This document shows, piece after piece, positions 27,101 through 28,362 of a DNA stretch of 34,218 nt. Each line of letters begins with the position of its first letter. Position 1 is the first letter of the stretch. The position numbers and the translations under genes are program-made. The notes under the pieces were generated by a model that saw nothing but the letters and a program-made list of their open reading frames with translations, searched no databases and was not told where the DNA came from. The DNA is taken from contig PDIM01010262.1 in assembly GCA_002811675.1 (NCBI GenBank), forward strand, positions 5,955-40,172, written 5' to 3'. The stretch is from Ichthyosporea sp. XGB-2017a (Eukaryota; Opisthokonta; Ichthyosporea).

Positions 27101-27792
27101 ATTTAGATAGCGTTTGTGGCACTCGTCGAGGTTCACTTAAGACTTGCATATGGCAAATCCCGGAGGGAACACATACCTTGAAAATCACTGCCTATGCTGA
27201 GAAGAACCTGAAAGGTGCTGTAATTGGTCATATAGAAAGAGATTTTGAAGTAATGAGTTCTGAAAAGATCGATGGTGTCACAAAACTTTACCTTGTAGAT
27301 GTGGAAACTGGGAACGATATAGAAGAGATAACTGACGGAGCCAAAATCAGCGTGGACAAGGACAAAGCATATAATGTAAGAGCTGAAGTAGCACCAGTGA
27401 GTTCGGTGAAAAGCGTTGTTTTCGAGTTTCGGGGTGAGAAGGTCAAGGACAGTTCCTCTCCTTTCAGCTTGTGTAGGGACAAGACGAAAAAGAAAGTAGT
27501 TGAATATGATGAGTGTGAGTCGCTCGAAAGTGGCACATACTCTCTGAAGGCAACTGCTTACAACTTATGGAAAGGGCGTGGTGACAGTTATATGCCACTG
27601 GACGTGACGTTCGAAATTGAAATGAGCGGGGAAGAGGAAGATGAAGACGAAGATAAAGGAAAAGGAAAAGGAAAAGGAAAAGGAAATGAAGATGAAGATG
27701 AAGATGAAGATGAAGATGAAGATGAAGATGAAGATGAAGATGAAGATGAAGATGAAAGCAAAGGCAAGGGCAAGGGCAAAGGCAAAGACTAA
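22..27792 (+). CDS. Giant secreted PA14 / Ig-like repeat protein (9256 aa), probable fibrillar adhesin or matrix protein
   Basis: One open frame starts at an ATG preceded by a purine-rich leader and ends at TAA. It encodes a signal peptide (residues 1-29), PA14 domains at about 46-178 and 199-332, a linker to about 374, about 75 tandem repeats of ~118 residues (375 to ~9200), and a charged Lys-Gly/Glu-Asp tail. The repeat core reads roughly DG-x-x-IDR-A, G-x-WNI, VGSVxFYVNGR, DN-x-x-PY-x-L-C, DG-x-HxIKAIAY, then a (Q/P)V(D/E)GV linker. This resembles bacterial Ig-like repeats of the Big_9 type, with an added cysteine pair per repeat. There is no C-terminal membrane helix or GPI signal. Many N-x-S/T sequons fit a secreted glycoprotein. 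Known giant bacterial adhesins combine long Ig-like stalks with ligand-binding tips, so an adhesive or cell-surface matrix fibre is inferred. Function, partner and ligand are not shown by the sequence. The frame and domain order are certain; the role is not. Confidence 0.93.
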   Translation: MHNSSRKVFVLVVTVLSCLVLFVGGLVNGEDHPSLDLRTKATRADEVYGLLGSYYTNSNLEGIPIQKRVEWDFDKKGIEDFFQETTITEIPEDHIFSARWTGYVTFPDSGIVVFHIACNDGARLYINDNLVIDIWELGVHPGTESLHWHVKSGKSYHIILEYYNIHDNPEITLTYQKLEGDGSSERVPLAKQQLSPDTEVHGFVGHYYGGTQLEGIELFSETNPRLNFQEGYDNFAGDLAEYDEFSVEWEGALVVEESQSYVFHVRTNGGTTLFVGAHSVLDEWYKPDSLSEYETRSILLSPGFRYIMKVRFFFRGPGTPIFDLTYSSDSFARKPIPSKDVYSEGGKTNLIWIFGAAGPGYYRVESANKDTKIIEEEVDGIADFMLVDSSDGSDVGVLTDGLFIDKSRFELGRFNVRVDGIIPYDGSVKFYVNNTLVRLDNELPYFIAGDLFGARDQDESMAAWHVPEGTYVIKAVPYKHQDGTGGALKSKNVTIHITASETYEGVTGFAVIDAATGQPIHSLHNGMVINKTKSDEVHFNVKAITHPEKVGSVKFYLNGTLIKIDETFPYSPGPEENGHYEPWDTGDGYFEVLAKAYTDRDGGGFELPSLTVAFSVYSPPDFVISLELVDVVSGNIIQTLQPGNDIVDIMLVPSGEFSILALIEPAGEAGSVIFYMNDEVLSVQNEAPFAAMGHDSGIYTPVALHGGVNDFKIEVYQGKDGTGRFFQEISSSLNFINVHETLGVVALGIVNIETGDIVQTLTEPNEVFDRANLTHGKWGLIAITHPENIGSVAVKIDSKPEEVLNDKPFSFCGGESTEIQSCVWEIEEGEHVLYAAAYSQPDKGGLTLLSKEISLLVYSSSNVDGVTGIQYVEVFNTSSYGGIQNGSVIERSHFHLGRYNLRAMVHDENEVQSVKFYLDNNFVITDSEAPFYMCGELNDEIKSCFIEDGFHTLTAIAYTYPGGVGNEYKRFTITILISTSVQVEGVMKFLLVDSWNNEDLREIEDGSIVDRAWVEGGRWAIRAQTKPETIGSVKLYWNGRRISTDNSFPYSFCGDESGNYTSCIWNYKDGVHTIKAVGYELENGGGRILPEKSITFTLITSSQVDGVTDLHLVNGNDNTVEREVPFGGIIDRAEFQYGEWNMIPTTFPEDIDYIKYTINGRYHAKRTEAPFPLCSNHTCYLNDGHYTVSATAYQVRNGRAHQYPSFSLNFTLITSEQVEGVMTLQLVDAATGQFVRNLTESDHIDRSLMTYGEWTIRAILESATAGTVKFYKNDRYFSQSKSPPYYLCGTHSTSVSPLPCTQRVAEGLHNISTRAFAPKTNGQSREIPGNRVEVSISSSSHVDGVIQFTLINAFTSQEETLIENEFLLDRARFPYGMWNLRADFAPPSIRSVKFYVDGRFFAVDSEVPFSLCGDYDSTFFSCRISNGSHVIKAVAYTELNGRGYAYPALEKSITIITTSQVEGVMLISVVNAFDNSLVFQLEDGGIIDRAQFGQGQWNLHAHTQPADLVKSVRWYLNGRSYSLDSSEPFTLCSPNSLSYESCVFLVREGTYVVTTKAYMLANGRGEVLPGQNMSFTVFSSKPVDGTIGFSLIDPPTQEEIMRLSSNNSVIDRSEFHLGRWNIRALTVPNNTHAVRFSVNGRHTYTDYTYPFQLCEKEDMNYCRLNDGRYEISAQTFALVNNRSRAFDNIFYMNVTVDTPEQVEGVFNITAYDFITGEERVFLRNESVIDRAQFTTGLFNLKITTAPEEVHEVRTYLNGRQISRNFELPYVACTNSTNNFPIACKWIIDEGEHILKIRSFVREAGRTVELPSKELHFTVVRSRQVDGVLSASLVDANNGTVSRRVTNGSTIDVVEFDMGLFNIASNVAPSNIQSVEYRLNGKRYSIASEEPYYLCTESCFFDFDQFHTLEITAFTDDNARGKRYPTLEVNFFLKKSFQVDGVMDFVLVDTVTNEIVGELTDGGVIDRSEFTYGLFSIKAVTIPRNVGSVTFYLNDRYINRDNNSPYHSCGETNDTVHGCRWTITDDSHFINAVAHSEANGRGRLMDGRNISFSVMSSSYVDGVTGFAIVNANNNQIFSRLNDGDSIDRANFEQGKWSIKALTAPPGSVSMVNFYINDRYVGKDMEEMFYLCGDVNGTATRCRYYDGEYNISALAFTESRKRYDLHKISFNLFSSRKVEGVMHFRLFNVINQTESRNIIQGDVIERSFFKHGQWAIEAITVPPVVGSVKFYVNGRYVRKDNLHPYAACGQENEELQTCVWLMGDGEHSLSAKAYTGSDGRGFVLPGLELNFTIVTSKPVDGVVGFLDVDSASDTVGNLLVNGTTLDRATYPFGHWNLMAITQPNDVLSVKFLVNGRSVRVDNSQPFTLCPSESGDFDTCELEDGVHSITAVAYRQINARGAAYPSYKFVLNVTTSTQVDGVMQFFLVDSRTDQIIREVFNEDVVDRSQLTYGEWNLKAVTIPPTMRSVHMYANGRRVYTDVEVPYSVCKSNATNFENCAWRIPDGRHEITSIPVRLGYGRVFPSKSINLTITTSTRVNGVMNFTLVNTTSEEYVSLVENNTVIDRAGFPQGKWSLLLSTAPATVGSVKIYVDGRYRRVDNEFPYTLCGDREDEQDDDDDDEEDDDDDLNEGNLFQRCRLGDGRHTIKAIAYQQANGRGYSYPAHEIAVEVITSRQVEGVFTFHAFDVSTGNDTVVVEHGGEVDRALTSKGLWNLRVDTVPYPTGSVAFYVNGRLRHVDNTAPYVACTDSDIGCIWLMKHGTHTVKAVAYEGANRTGYALPSKEITFDVFTSEPVDGVIAYYLQDVLNQEEVYPAITNGSVIDRANFKEGEWNIRGHTNPFVGSVAFYVNGRCVRVDNQAPYFLCETNNTAIPCRYKYGWHKFEFRAFTEANAKGHRYPYFVITVNVTASRQVDGVMSVHLVDANTGLVVRELFDGSFIDRAQFATGRWNLIARTIPTNLGSVIAYADKRRIQISNERPFTACGYNHTVGEFDSCVWKIRDGVRRVIFTAHRDANGRGEKLPGRNFSLTIGPSFQVDGVVRFAAVNVLNNSIVTNVTNRSTIQRSEFDDGMWNVEAITAPAQVGKVAFYVNGRRIMVDSTYPYRLCEEMCYYNDGPYSIKAIAYSPEGYEYPAFTITFNLHTETKVDGVMKVFLVDAESNEVVKEIVDGALIDRSFVTHGRWNLMAETIPSSVGSTVAYVDRRRLYRDNHPPYSICGDDGDGYDNCVWSIKDGEHSLRVSAYVNANQRGFKYPELNLQFTVFRSQPVEGVTGFTLIDANDGSIKRAIVNGSTIDRAEFEQGKYDLIANIATPDILSVRYHVDNRHFDTQPTNASNMLCADNDYCRFKDGFITIKATSYLGENGSGKAYPPTSFILQIITSEQVNGVMSLSLMQSSNGNITRNMVENDLIDRASFPLGEWNIRANTIPEIVGSVRFYVNGRHLRTDNDAPYTACGDNGTEIESCLWKISDGQNTINAIAYVGADGKGEKLPNHEIHFNLMQSKSIDGVIGFILVDINTNTEIRRIHNGDVIDRADFYRGNWTMKAIVQPEDIGSVAVYANGRYSHVDSSSPFSLCGDLSGIFPNFQRCNFADGDHEIVATAYTLPGRKGKAYPPFGLNFRVRTSTRVEGVMAISAIESNTGAIKQPIFNEGTVDRADFAEGRWNIALDIIPSWADVHIYINRRRVERDGSEPYYVCGEEDGNAASCLWKLPNGSHNIKVIAYDGRMALPGADINVTVLTSRRVDGVMSLTLIDADSQTLHENLSQDSIVDRSRFYRGRWSLLATVVPGQFIESVSFYRNGRHIRTDNDAPYTLCGETNGTYTACATNFLNNGEHDLEVIAFTGDNRKGSKYPSLHVPFELISSARFEGVINLTAFDGVTGDDHKVLTDFDEIERSNFTLGVWNIRADMIPKESGSIKVYVDGRYKRLDNVFPFTACDENCLWSIGNGLHIVKVVPYEGKNGTGAALPHSEKAIMVETSYPVDGTIGYNLIHANHTIHTTAFQTNGVVDRSDFFRGRWNMDIVTAPDSIKSVRVYINGRHFRTTNAKPYVLCDDHCSSLSGNLDIKTVAYTEANARGKAYPANYIRVNVKTTTRVEGLLELILVDSVSGNSSGHLLNNSVIDRSKFTSGQWGITAITLPKHNATLTAYVDGRRVFSNDPQMGCPYQLPGLQHPTCVWHIKDGAHKLDFRIVEKVNGRSYSLPGTVIFVNVVSPPHIDGVTHFELVDAYDDSKARTLTSGHHLVDRADFELGRWNIEASANEGIVGSVKFYRNGRYIGIDNDPPFTLCPEEAGDFSSCFWNDGNYTIKATAFTLEKGRGYSYGPFSANITLVTSSQVEGVFEFILIDAFTDAAIRQLSSQDIIDRSETSTGSWSIQAMTKPSNVGSVSFYVNGRFFSRDNEFPFSLCGGNGTDHESCWWNINHGEYKIEAIAHELPNGKGRRLPGSVINAKIFSSSNIDGVTDIALVDAHNDKVVRVLASNSVIERSDFFMGQWNLVARTAGPSIGSVHFYVNSRRFAIDSVYPYTLCKETNGTYESCRFADGNLTLTAIAYTEKINGRVKAYSPLELNLTIQTSTQVEGVMSLVAVDAVTNREVIELQNGTVLDRSIFSAGSWNILCKTIPEKGLHKVDMYVNGRRIRSDDDFPYSMCGDFGPNNYTSCFWYMNDGVFEVKAIPYANMSNKIIRLPHQEMVITVVTSTPVHGVTGVVLIDAHHQTRVKSLENNTSIDRFDFIEGKWNAAFVTATHVETIHKANVYIDGRLSHVDFSYPLSLCKDTDGVFDTCLLEDGFHNITVIPYNSKRQRFPEFKFGINVTTSSQVNGVMSLTAIEADTGRAIATLVDGSVIERSRLAIGRWNIRANKIPRDTGSVVFYVNKRRTYIANEFPFALCGFKNGTYESCSRSIFDGNHTLLAEAFTDINGRGRKLPSHEVQFQVITRVPVDGVVSFVVIDALNGTAHEPIVNNSIIDRSSFTQGKWTIQGIVSPSSIGSVHFYLNGRRLNTDNAAPFYSCDDSTNAPIACDLDEGIYTLKALAYEQPNAKGFRFPANEITFSVITSTQVTGVNSMRVFSTQSNTIAKTIVENAVIDRGDFPGGHFGISAQTFEGTKSVVFSLNGRSIRVDSEAPFTMCGDELDISGTCFWNLPEGNHVIQAVGFEDVGGRGNRLPERTFNIEVISSVYNAGTVSYNLVEGNDTVIESLDANDVIDRFLFYRGRWNIRVVTEPEVVGSVAVYVDGKYKTTANSPPYTVCNEDCSSWTNQQHTIKTVAYTEANRRGKSYPPNYLNVTVKTSRRVEGVMDLILIDTVTGQEMEQLFNNSFINRGDFTHGQWGVKIVTHPEVDVYTQAYIDKRNILTDKVAPFSLCPPITKDVSDDFPTCVWRIGDGPHVIRVRAFEMVNKRAIALPETEINVEVFSPVNVDGVTELQLIDSNSNSVIANISHGSTIDRSQFHLGRWNIRGDVHPLSISRVIYYINGRKVRDDRESPFALCAEEDGDYDTCYLPDGKHSLKAIAYELSTSSRYKYSPIEMDFNLVTTIPVEGVMNLHLIATESNETMQEIVDETVVLRSSVLYGSWNIVMNVTENVDYVLVYINGRYKRKETKGPLSVCGSTGDSLNNCLWTMQDGEHKLLLKPYEKGTRRALPIFEVSFQVLTNSAVDGVVASALVDANNNTVYENVTDGGTIDRARFNLGKWNLHFATVPDAVDKVKIYINGRYIREDKSRPFTLCNDANGAYCTLGDGEHSVKAIAYASRNKYPERSFKINVETSEQVEGVMSLSLIDAYNGTSHGPLDPSTVIDRSSLTFGMWTLRANTLPDNVGRVDFYVNGKRKYIDKKAPYYACGEENDERKSCSWMIPEGQRTIQAIAYDVKNKRLPDHKIEAVILSSYKVDGVLNFTLFDIDTNEDIRELRDQSNITIGEGSLGNYGIRGNTHAIVGSVAFFSNGRRLYVDNSHAYNVCGEKSGKALPCTFPPGEYKIKGTAYSSASGRGNAYSPLEITINILPRPILPVQAFVFDMTSNNSISSLRDGSEIDRSSTLEGKWNIAFDISSIGSLKFEIDRKVFGSVNNDQSNANILLCTDETHGCLWDIKEGNHVLNIKGYEQADGAGKYIGEKTISFALITKDRVDGIVSFTLVNSEDISEEYGVLSEGLIIDPNECMNCTYNIIGENVPNDIQSVKFILNGATFVDNEHLFSVCEDVCPFTLGENSLEAIAYTQKGAKGHSYPPYKIKFWVGTPTTSITVKLVDAYTEKDVRTIGDMDTIDRASVTHGLWAMRFVPPALLGVKSFKVYVDGKKIHTDSSPPYSSCGDKNSDFEDCVWIIPEGEHTIKAEGFLKSSGRGGKAIEKVFNTTITSSQQVDGLMKFVLLDTVRQTPLYDLADQHFIDQEIVVDGLWNIEASVAPKDHIRSVKFLINGVKKIDNSFPYTLCGELASAGASACHYDPGNYSIVATPFTKSNAKGNAYPSKTLLLEVGEVPIPPPVVVTELVDLEAMQYTRLSGSEWNITNAHISFVDWSITFKTDRPVGRFVIEKDGQVVSDDDSTPHSICGQVNGELQSCFGLLNNGAHSIKITIYEVNANTVVYTADFTLHNEVQYLNVFGDSYVVDTLTGQDISTVTDGGKVDLALLSGMGFNVRFEQAIPITSVRIQMNSWSRIENEGPFSLCGYDQTSNAYLNCDQVDDTFVVSLIAYSRSNGEGSVIARKEFSFSLAYSKVILVQFSLYDVESEGVIRTVSSGDVLHSAELRSKWNIQASLSRPIGSLEFKINDTLTSVSNIGPFYACGLDSYGVQTCTSNIAFGYATFSVKAFSGPNGGGLEIGSGQVTLNIVDTEIPSLLLTLVKVESNGTTVDVRHLDTNDHIGYSDVGSNEWNIHITPSTGVGKLTLNGNELIATAEGVYKLCDTVCNLYEVEKWHSFEVKTFFIDVGRIFLLSSNEIQIHVDGPVEGTLQLTNGDGSVLRRLSHADVIQTTSAVNGEWNALLTLNKNISVLETVIDDVSFSNQTISPFMLCVGGSCGGVIKDGSYKVVFKVFKHYTLIGELMFQLEVTTPVIPRVESFLLKNSNGDSLGELNDGSRVRLQANEKFNVEAIVVPPEAEMEALIFVLNGNPFVRPTAPYMLCPIQEGCLFDLGKATIKAFPVLPKDVDGHIFPKEVNVTVLPPYTMSLLLLDGDSGIDIRVLSHQDTLETSEASNGNFNLEFRMSESVPKMNIYDNDELIIGDTTLPYTLCEGTCKGVVEDGLHTFRANVLDEGGTVVFEKTFTITVSTPIIPEIPHVSLVNRQSDHISRIEDGDSFRLSENGKSQYSLMAHPDPSPVGSIEFKINGTSKQTENYVPYCMCGDNGRICHACSLSPGKLTVEFIPYEARRRGGERYPSKIMTFDVLPAFHSALHFIDSNSSEFIRELSHTDIVEKYESNSASWDLKIVVSEQVNRIVVTIDDEPSAILQHAPFLLCGSSSGCTMADGSHIINIVVFDVTNAAVSNKTYTLTVTTPMIPYVKALQLFDPSSSWTQEIFDNDVIRLEEGKELNVKAILEPDTGDVGVAMSFGGATRHEKHLPYTLCPKDEGCNFAPGETEIRAIPFSEDGSTNLPFVAKEVTLTLLPPYEMTAVLIDTQNGVTIRQLSHKDTVETNEASSGNYNIEFVVSEPVHGMNIYIAGELFETSTGGPFALCGRENGIFNSCIGKLADGSYEIKADVLDADNTVVFSKSFTFAISTPIIPEIPSVLLVDRINGDTKKEIFDGDSFRLNSENERQFALQALPEPSPVGSIEFKINGTSKQTENYVPYCMCGDNGKICHPCAISTGQMVVELVPYEKKRKGGIEYPSKIMVFNVLPAFTTVLSLVDSDTDSQLRLLSHKDTIETYEASKGNWNVKISVSESISYMNFYVDNHLINRATTAPYTMCGSSNGDILSCSGKIEDGQHHITVEVYDLNGQLLSSNSYEFSVITPIIPIVKHLKLVEVGGAENIIDELYDNYVLRLNSSQKYNVRAFLEPDESHLGVAMSLDGVTRMERHDPYTLCPRWEGCNFAPGSVNIHTIPFDENGASNVPFGPKELTLVILPAYAINSYFINTDTQGVIRSTSHEDSFVTSEAADGNFNIKFEVSEAVFGMKVYVNNTVIRTAQSEPYSLCGDVSGQLQSCVGQLPDGLHTIRLELLTSEEAVVYSKTYNVRISTPIVPEITRVDVVLPDGSIQSELTDGRVIRTDQNGFPFGIQVHTLPENIEKVDFSVNSTSVASETEQPYCMCGKTADDNCSPCTNFQPGTMQLSFTPHLNGKSYADKQLQLTVLPTLGLNAHVIDKDGEVQGQVPSNGPYEIEPRSFRDQEWFIEFHPSESVSYINIYVDGNLVKSDRGYPYSLCESNGVSSPCNSHIAPGKHGITVEVRDSVMDRYATFQFTIIVFETITPEVVSLEMIDVESGVSKGLVTDGATFVISPEDIGKYSIVAHIEPIDVPSVRFALNGYLNTDNQGPYSLCGEAPGQDHAPCQLSYGSQSLEVTLFEEKDANGGVISASTAAFTIKPPVSIKIQLVDSTSGVKARQLSSRDILEPNEQNDGNYNILFEISETVSSVELLKGDTLIGVKSESTPHALCGFSNDQYLPCADTIPVGSHSLVIKVTLLDGSLKTFAFYLTISSIPAPHPLEYFAVFPEMDTDPLHVEANDAIYLGSSPLDIEARFPAEFAGSVEFQFGTVSVLRNSAPFRLCGVDNPGPGCLSAGTMEVTIRAHAGKDGSGYHFPAISTVFFIKNPVQFSFNLIDATKDTVQREIQSGDSFRIQDCSNGEWNIQAAVSETVGSVVFDGVARRTENYYPYALCSDWRGNYNSCHRHIVPGTHSFTAKAYSEDGGKGMLMGEEDFTFTVIEDIGQVVSFMLYDAKNDIPIGPIDNGDVIDFEIHGKELTIVAVTDPETVGSVKMEFNDKHRTENYKPYSLCTEYTIGNFIDCKFTPGQTITVKATPYSKSHLRGIEGKGKSITVSVKNEPINTDFDIFLFDVETQAVAKELLDKEVIDRADFADGQWAIKLSLPATARSVDVLVDDAKLKGRSKHDLDSVCGTRRGSLKTCIWQIPEGTHTLKITAYAEKNLKGAVIGHIERDFEVMSSEKIDGVTKLYLVDVETGNDIEEITDGAKISVDKDKAYNVRAEVAPVSSVKSVVFEFRGEKVKDSSSPFSLCRDKTKKKVVEYDECESLESGTYSLKATAYNLWKGRGDSYMPLDVTFEIEMSGEEEDEDEDKGKGKGKGKGNEDEDEDEDEDEDEDEDEDEDEDESKGKGKGKGKD
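157..555 (+). other. PA14 domain 1
   Basis: Residues ~46-178 begin with VYGLLGSYY, typical of the PA14 N-terminal strand. They contain the core W-x-G-x-V, a proline-glycine turn, then NDGARLYINDNLVID followed by W, and end with a tyrosine-rich strand and ITLTYQ. PA14 is a beta-barrel seen in bacterial toxins and glycosidases and in yeast flocculins, where it often binds carbohydrate. The acidic ND and D-x-W positions match the family pattern. The placement suggests a membrane-distal ligand-binding head; the ligand is unknown. Confidence 0.88.
616..1017 (+). other. PA14 domain 2
   Basis: Residues ~199-332 again start with a VHGFVGHYYGG strand. They contain VEWEGALVV, a FHVRTNGGTTLFVG segment and a closing PIFDLTYSS strand. 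Compared with domain 1 the acidic loop has changed: NDGARLYIND is replaced by NGGTTLFVG, so the canonical Asp is missing at that site. Two adjacent PA14 domains that differ in the presumed binding loop may have different ligands, or one may be structural only. Confidence 0.82.
1144..2241 (+). repeat. Ig-like repeats 1-3, lacking the cysteine pair
   Basis: Three repeats (starting at 1144, 1525 and 1882) have the fold signature: VDG or YEG linkers, GSVKFYVN, P(Y/F) and a late G-x-x-x-I/V-A strand. The loop after P(Y/F) has no cysteines, whereas from repeat 4 onwards nearly every unit has two. These membrane-distal, PA14-proximal units look closest to ordinary bacterial Ig-like domains. They could be either the ancestral state or a diverged adaptor. 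Confidence 0.8.
2242..18006 (+). repeat. Ig-like repeats 4-47: cysteine-paired, alternating A/B units
   Basis: Forty-four repeats of about 105-140 residues (~350 bp) follow, with linkers at 2605, 2965, 3328, 3670 and so on. Even-numbered A units typically have C-x-W-x-I-x-(D/E)G in the cysteine loop and end near an LP(G/S) turn. Odd-numbered B units have a loop about two residues shorter, usually C-x-x-DG without Trp, and end near YP. B-to-A linkers are usually QVEGVM or RVEGVM; A-to-B linkers are often PVDGV, NVDGVT or HIDGVT. The dimer is therefore about 235 residues (~0.7 kb). DNA copies have diverged, so this is an old array and not a recent expansion. Each cysteine pair probably forms a disulfide stapling the loop after the PY strand. 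Confidence 0.9.
7846..7896 (+). repeat. Asp/Glu-rich insertion in the cysteine loop of repeat 19 (GAT/GAA microsatellite)
   Basis: A run of GAT, GAC and GAA codons encodes about 17 almost wholly acidic residues. It sits between the two cysteines of repeat 19, where other units have only a few residues. The DNA is an impure trinucleotide repeat, so the tract probably arose by slippage. An acidic cluster in an exposed loop could bind calcium; that is inference. Confidence 0.85.
18007..21129 (+). repeat. Diverged Ig-like repeats 48-56
   Basis: From repeat 48 the VDGV linker is often lost: ILPVQAF at 18007, TSITV in repeat 50, PPVVV in repeat 52. The IDR-A motif fades, although W-N-I, the cysteine pair and the DG/EG turn remain. 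Repeat 49 adds a C-x-x-C in front of its third strand. Repeat 56 starts at 20809 and introduces the LSH-x-D motif used in the next zone. The segment looks like a junction between two independently expanded blocks. Confidence 0.75.
21130..25182 (+). repeat. Three copies of a four-unit Ig-like block (repeats 57-60, 61-64, 65-68)
   Basis: Blocks start at 21130, 22456 and 23821, giving periods of 1326 and 1365 nt. Within each, units 1 and 3 start with an (I/V)(I/V)P-x proline linker and units 2 and 4 start after LP(P/A/T). Unit 1 of blocks 2 and 3 shares VGVAMS and EGCNFAPG. Unit 2 shares SH-x-D, EA and GN(F/Y)N(I/L). Unit 3 carries four cysteines, C-x-C then C-x-x-C. Unit 3 of blocks 1 and 2 shares 31 identical consecutive residues (21916-22008 and 23263-23355) with many synonymous differences. 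This duplication is more recent than the rest of the array, and purifying selection has probably acted since. Confidence 0.87.
25183..27630 (+). repeat. C-terminal Ig-like repeats 69-75
   Basis: Seven units lead to the tail. Units 69-73 keep the divergent proline-rich linkers. Unit 74 (from 26905) and unit 75 (from 27265) return towards the main-array consensus: unit 74 has VIDRADF, GQWAIK and C-x-W-x-I-P-E-G, and unit 75 has KIDGVTKLYLVD. Unit 75 has a lysine-rich loop between its cysteines. The array ends at about residue 9203. Confidence 0.78.
27631..27789 (+). repeat. Block-charged C-terminal tail: acidic, (KG)n, (ED)n, (KG)n
   Basis: The last ~53 residues are a polyampholyte. A short acidic run is followed by (AAAGGA)5 at 27655-27684 coding Lys-Gly repeats. 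Next is (GAAGAT)11 plus GAA at 27688-27756, coding 23 alternating Glu/Asp. A second Lys-Gly run then leads to a final Asp and TAA. The pure hexamer is a coding microsatellite and is likely length-variable. Alternating blocks of opposite charge could drive self-association, bind mineral or polysaccharide, or anchor the fibre to the wall; none of these is shown. Confidence 0.9.
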
Positions 27793-27949
27793 ATTACTAT
27801 GGTCATCATTGGGGTACAATCCTTCTTAACCTCCCAAATAATACAGCCAAAAACTATCACCTACAATCTATTCATTCACACTGTTATAAGGGCAGAAGAT
27901 AGGATATTGTACTTCATTGATATTGCCATTGCATTAACTATTTTATATG

Positions 27950-27955
27950 TTTATT
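27950..27955 (-). terminator. Candidate polyadenylation signal of the minus-strand ML-domain gene
   Basis: TTTATT on the plus strand is AATAAA on the minus strand, 76 nt past the stop at 28031. It lies inside the 3' UTR of the giant gene, so the convergent transcripts should overlap by a few tens of bases. Confidence 0.45.
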
Positions 27956-27978
27956 CAAATTTCAATTACAGTTATTAA

Positions 27979-27984
27979 AATAAA
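27979..27984 (+). terminator. Candidate polyadenylation signal of the giant gene
   Basis: AATAAA lies 187 nt past the TAA, with an overlapping ATTAAA at 27974-27979, in AT-rich DNA. The 3' UTR (27793 onwards) shows no other recognisable element. Confidence 0.5.
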
Positions 27985-28030
27985 AACTTAATCTAAAAAT
28001 AACAATACTGCATATACTTTGGAGTGCAGG

Positions 28031-28312
28031 TCAATGAAATACAGTCTCCGAAATCTCTGCTATTTCAGCAACAATTCCAAAGCATAACCAAAGCGACCCC
28101 GCATTGTCTTCCACCCTGACGTCAACATTGTATCCACCTCCAGGAACAGTTGAAGGGATTGGTTGCTGCATTGTAATGGTATGCTCACCAGTCTCAAATG
28201 GACAAGGCTGAAGATCACAAATGTTATAGTCCAGACTAGTCAAAGGGGTACGATTCACATCGTCATCGGTCATACTTGATATTGCTACACGCCACATACT
28301 TTGGATGGGACC
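28031..28312 (-). CDS. C-terminal half of an ML (MD-2/NPC2-like) lipid-recognition domain; exon or gene remnant
   Basis: The frame is open from just after an in-frame TGA (28313-28315) to the stop at 28031; its first ATG is at 28297. It reads YNIC-D-x-x-P-CPF-x-x-GEH, then IPSTVP-GGGYNV-x-V, EDNAGS-LWLC and VAEI. This is the order expected for the second half of an ML domain: the LC-x-x-x-CP motif, the IP-x-x-P-G-x-Y strand, and a late cysteine before the last strand. The N-terminal half and a signal peptide are not found in this frame. They may lie in an upstream exon or be lost. ML proteins are small secreted lipid or sterol binders. The family is fairly sure; whether the gene is intact is not. 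A polyadenylation signal just downstream favours a transcribed gene. Confidence 0.6.
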   Translation of the reverse strand, partial: GPIQSMWRVAISSMTDDDVNRTPLTSLDYNICDLQPCPFETGEHTITMQQPIPSTVPGGGYNVDVRVEDNAGSLWLCFGIVAEIAEISETVFH

Positions 28313-28362
28313 TCATGGCCGAATCTAGGAAGTGCTTTATAACCTTATCTGGATGCACGCAA

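Noticed and set aside
22-27792. Bacterial contaminant or giant-virus origin of the window
   Set aside because: Intergenic regions of several hundred bases, AATAAA signals after genes on both strands, a gene that seems to need splicing, and an ML-domain fragment favour nuclear eukaryotic DNA. The repeats themselves may still be of bacterial ancestry.
27565-27819. Minus-strand frames rich in Ile-Phe or Ser over the tail of the giant gene
   Set aside because: They are the reverse reading of the GAAGAT and AAAGGA hexamer repeats and have no independent support.
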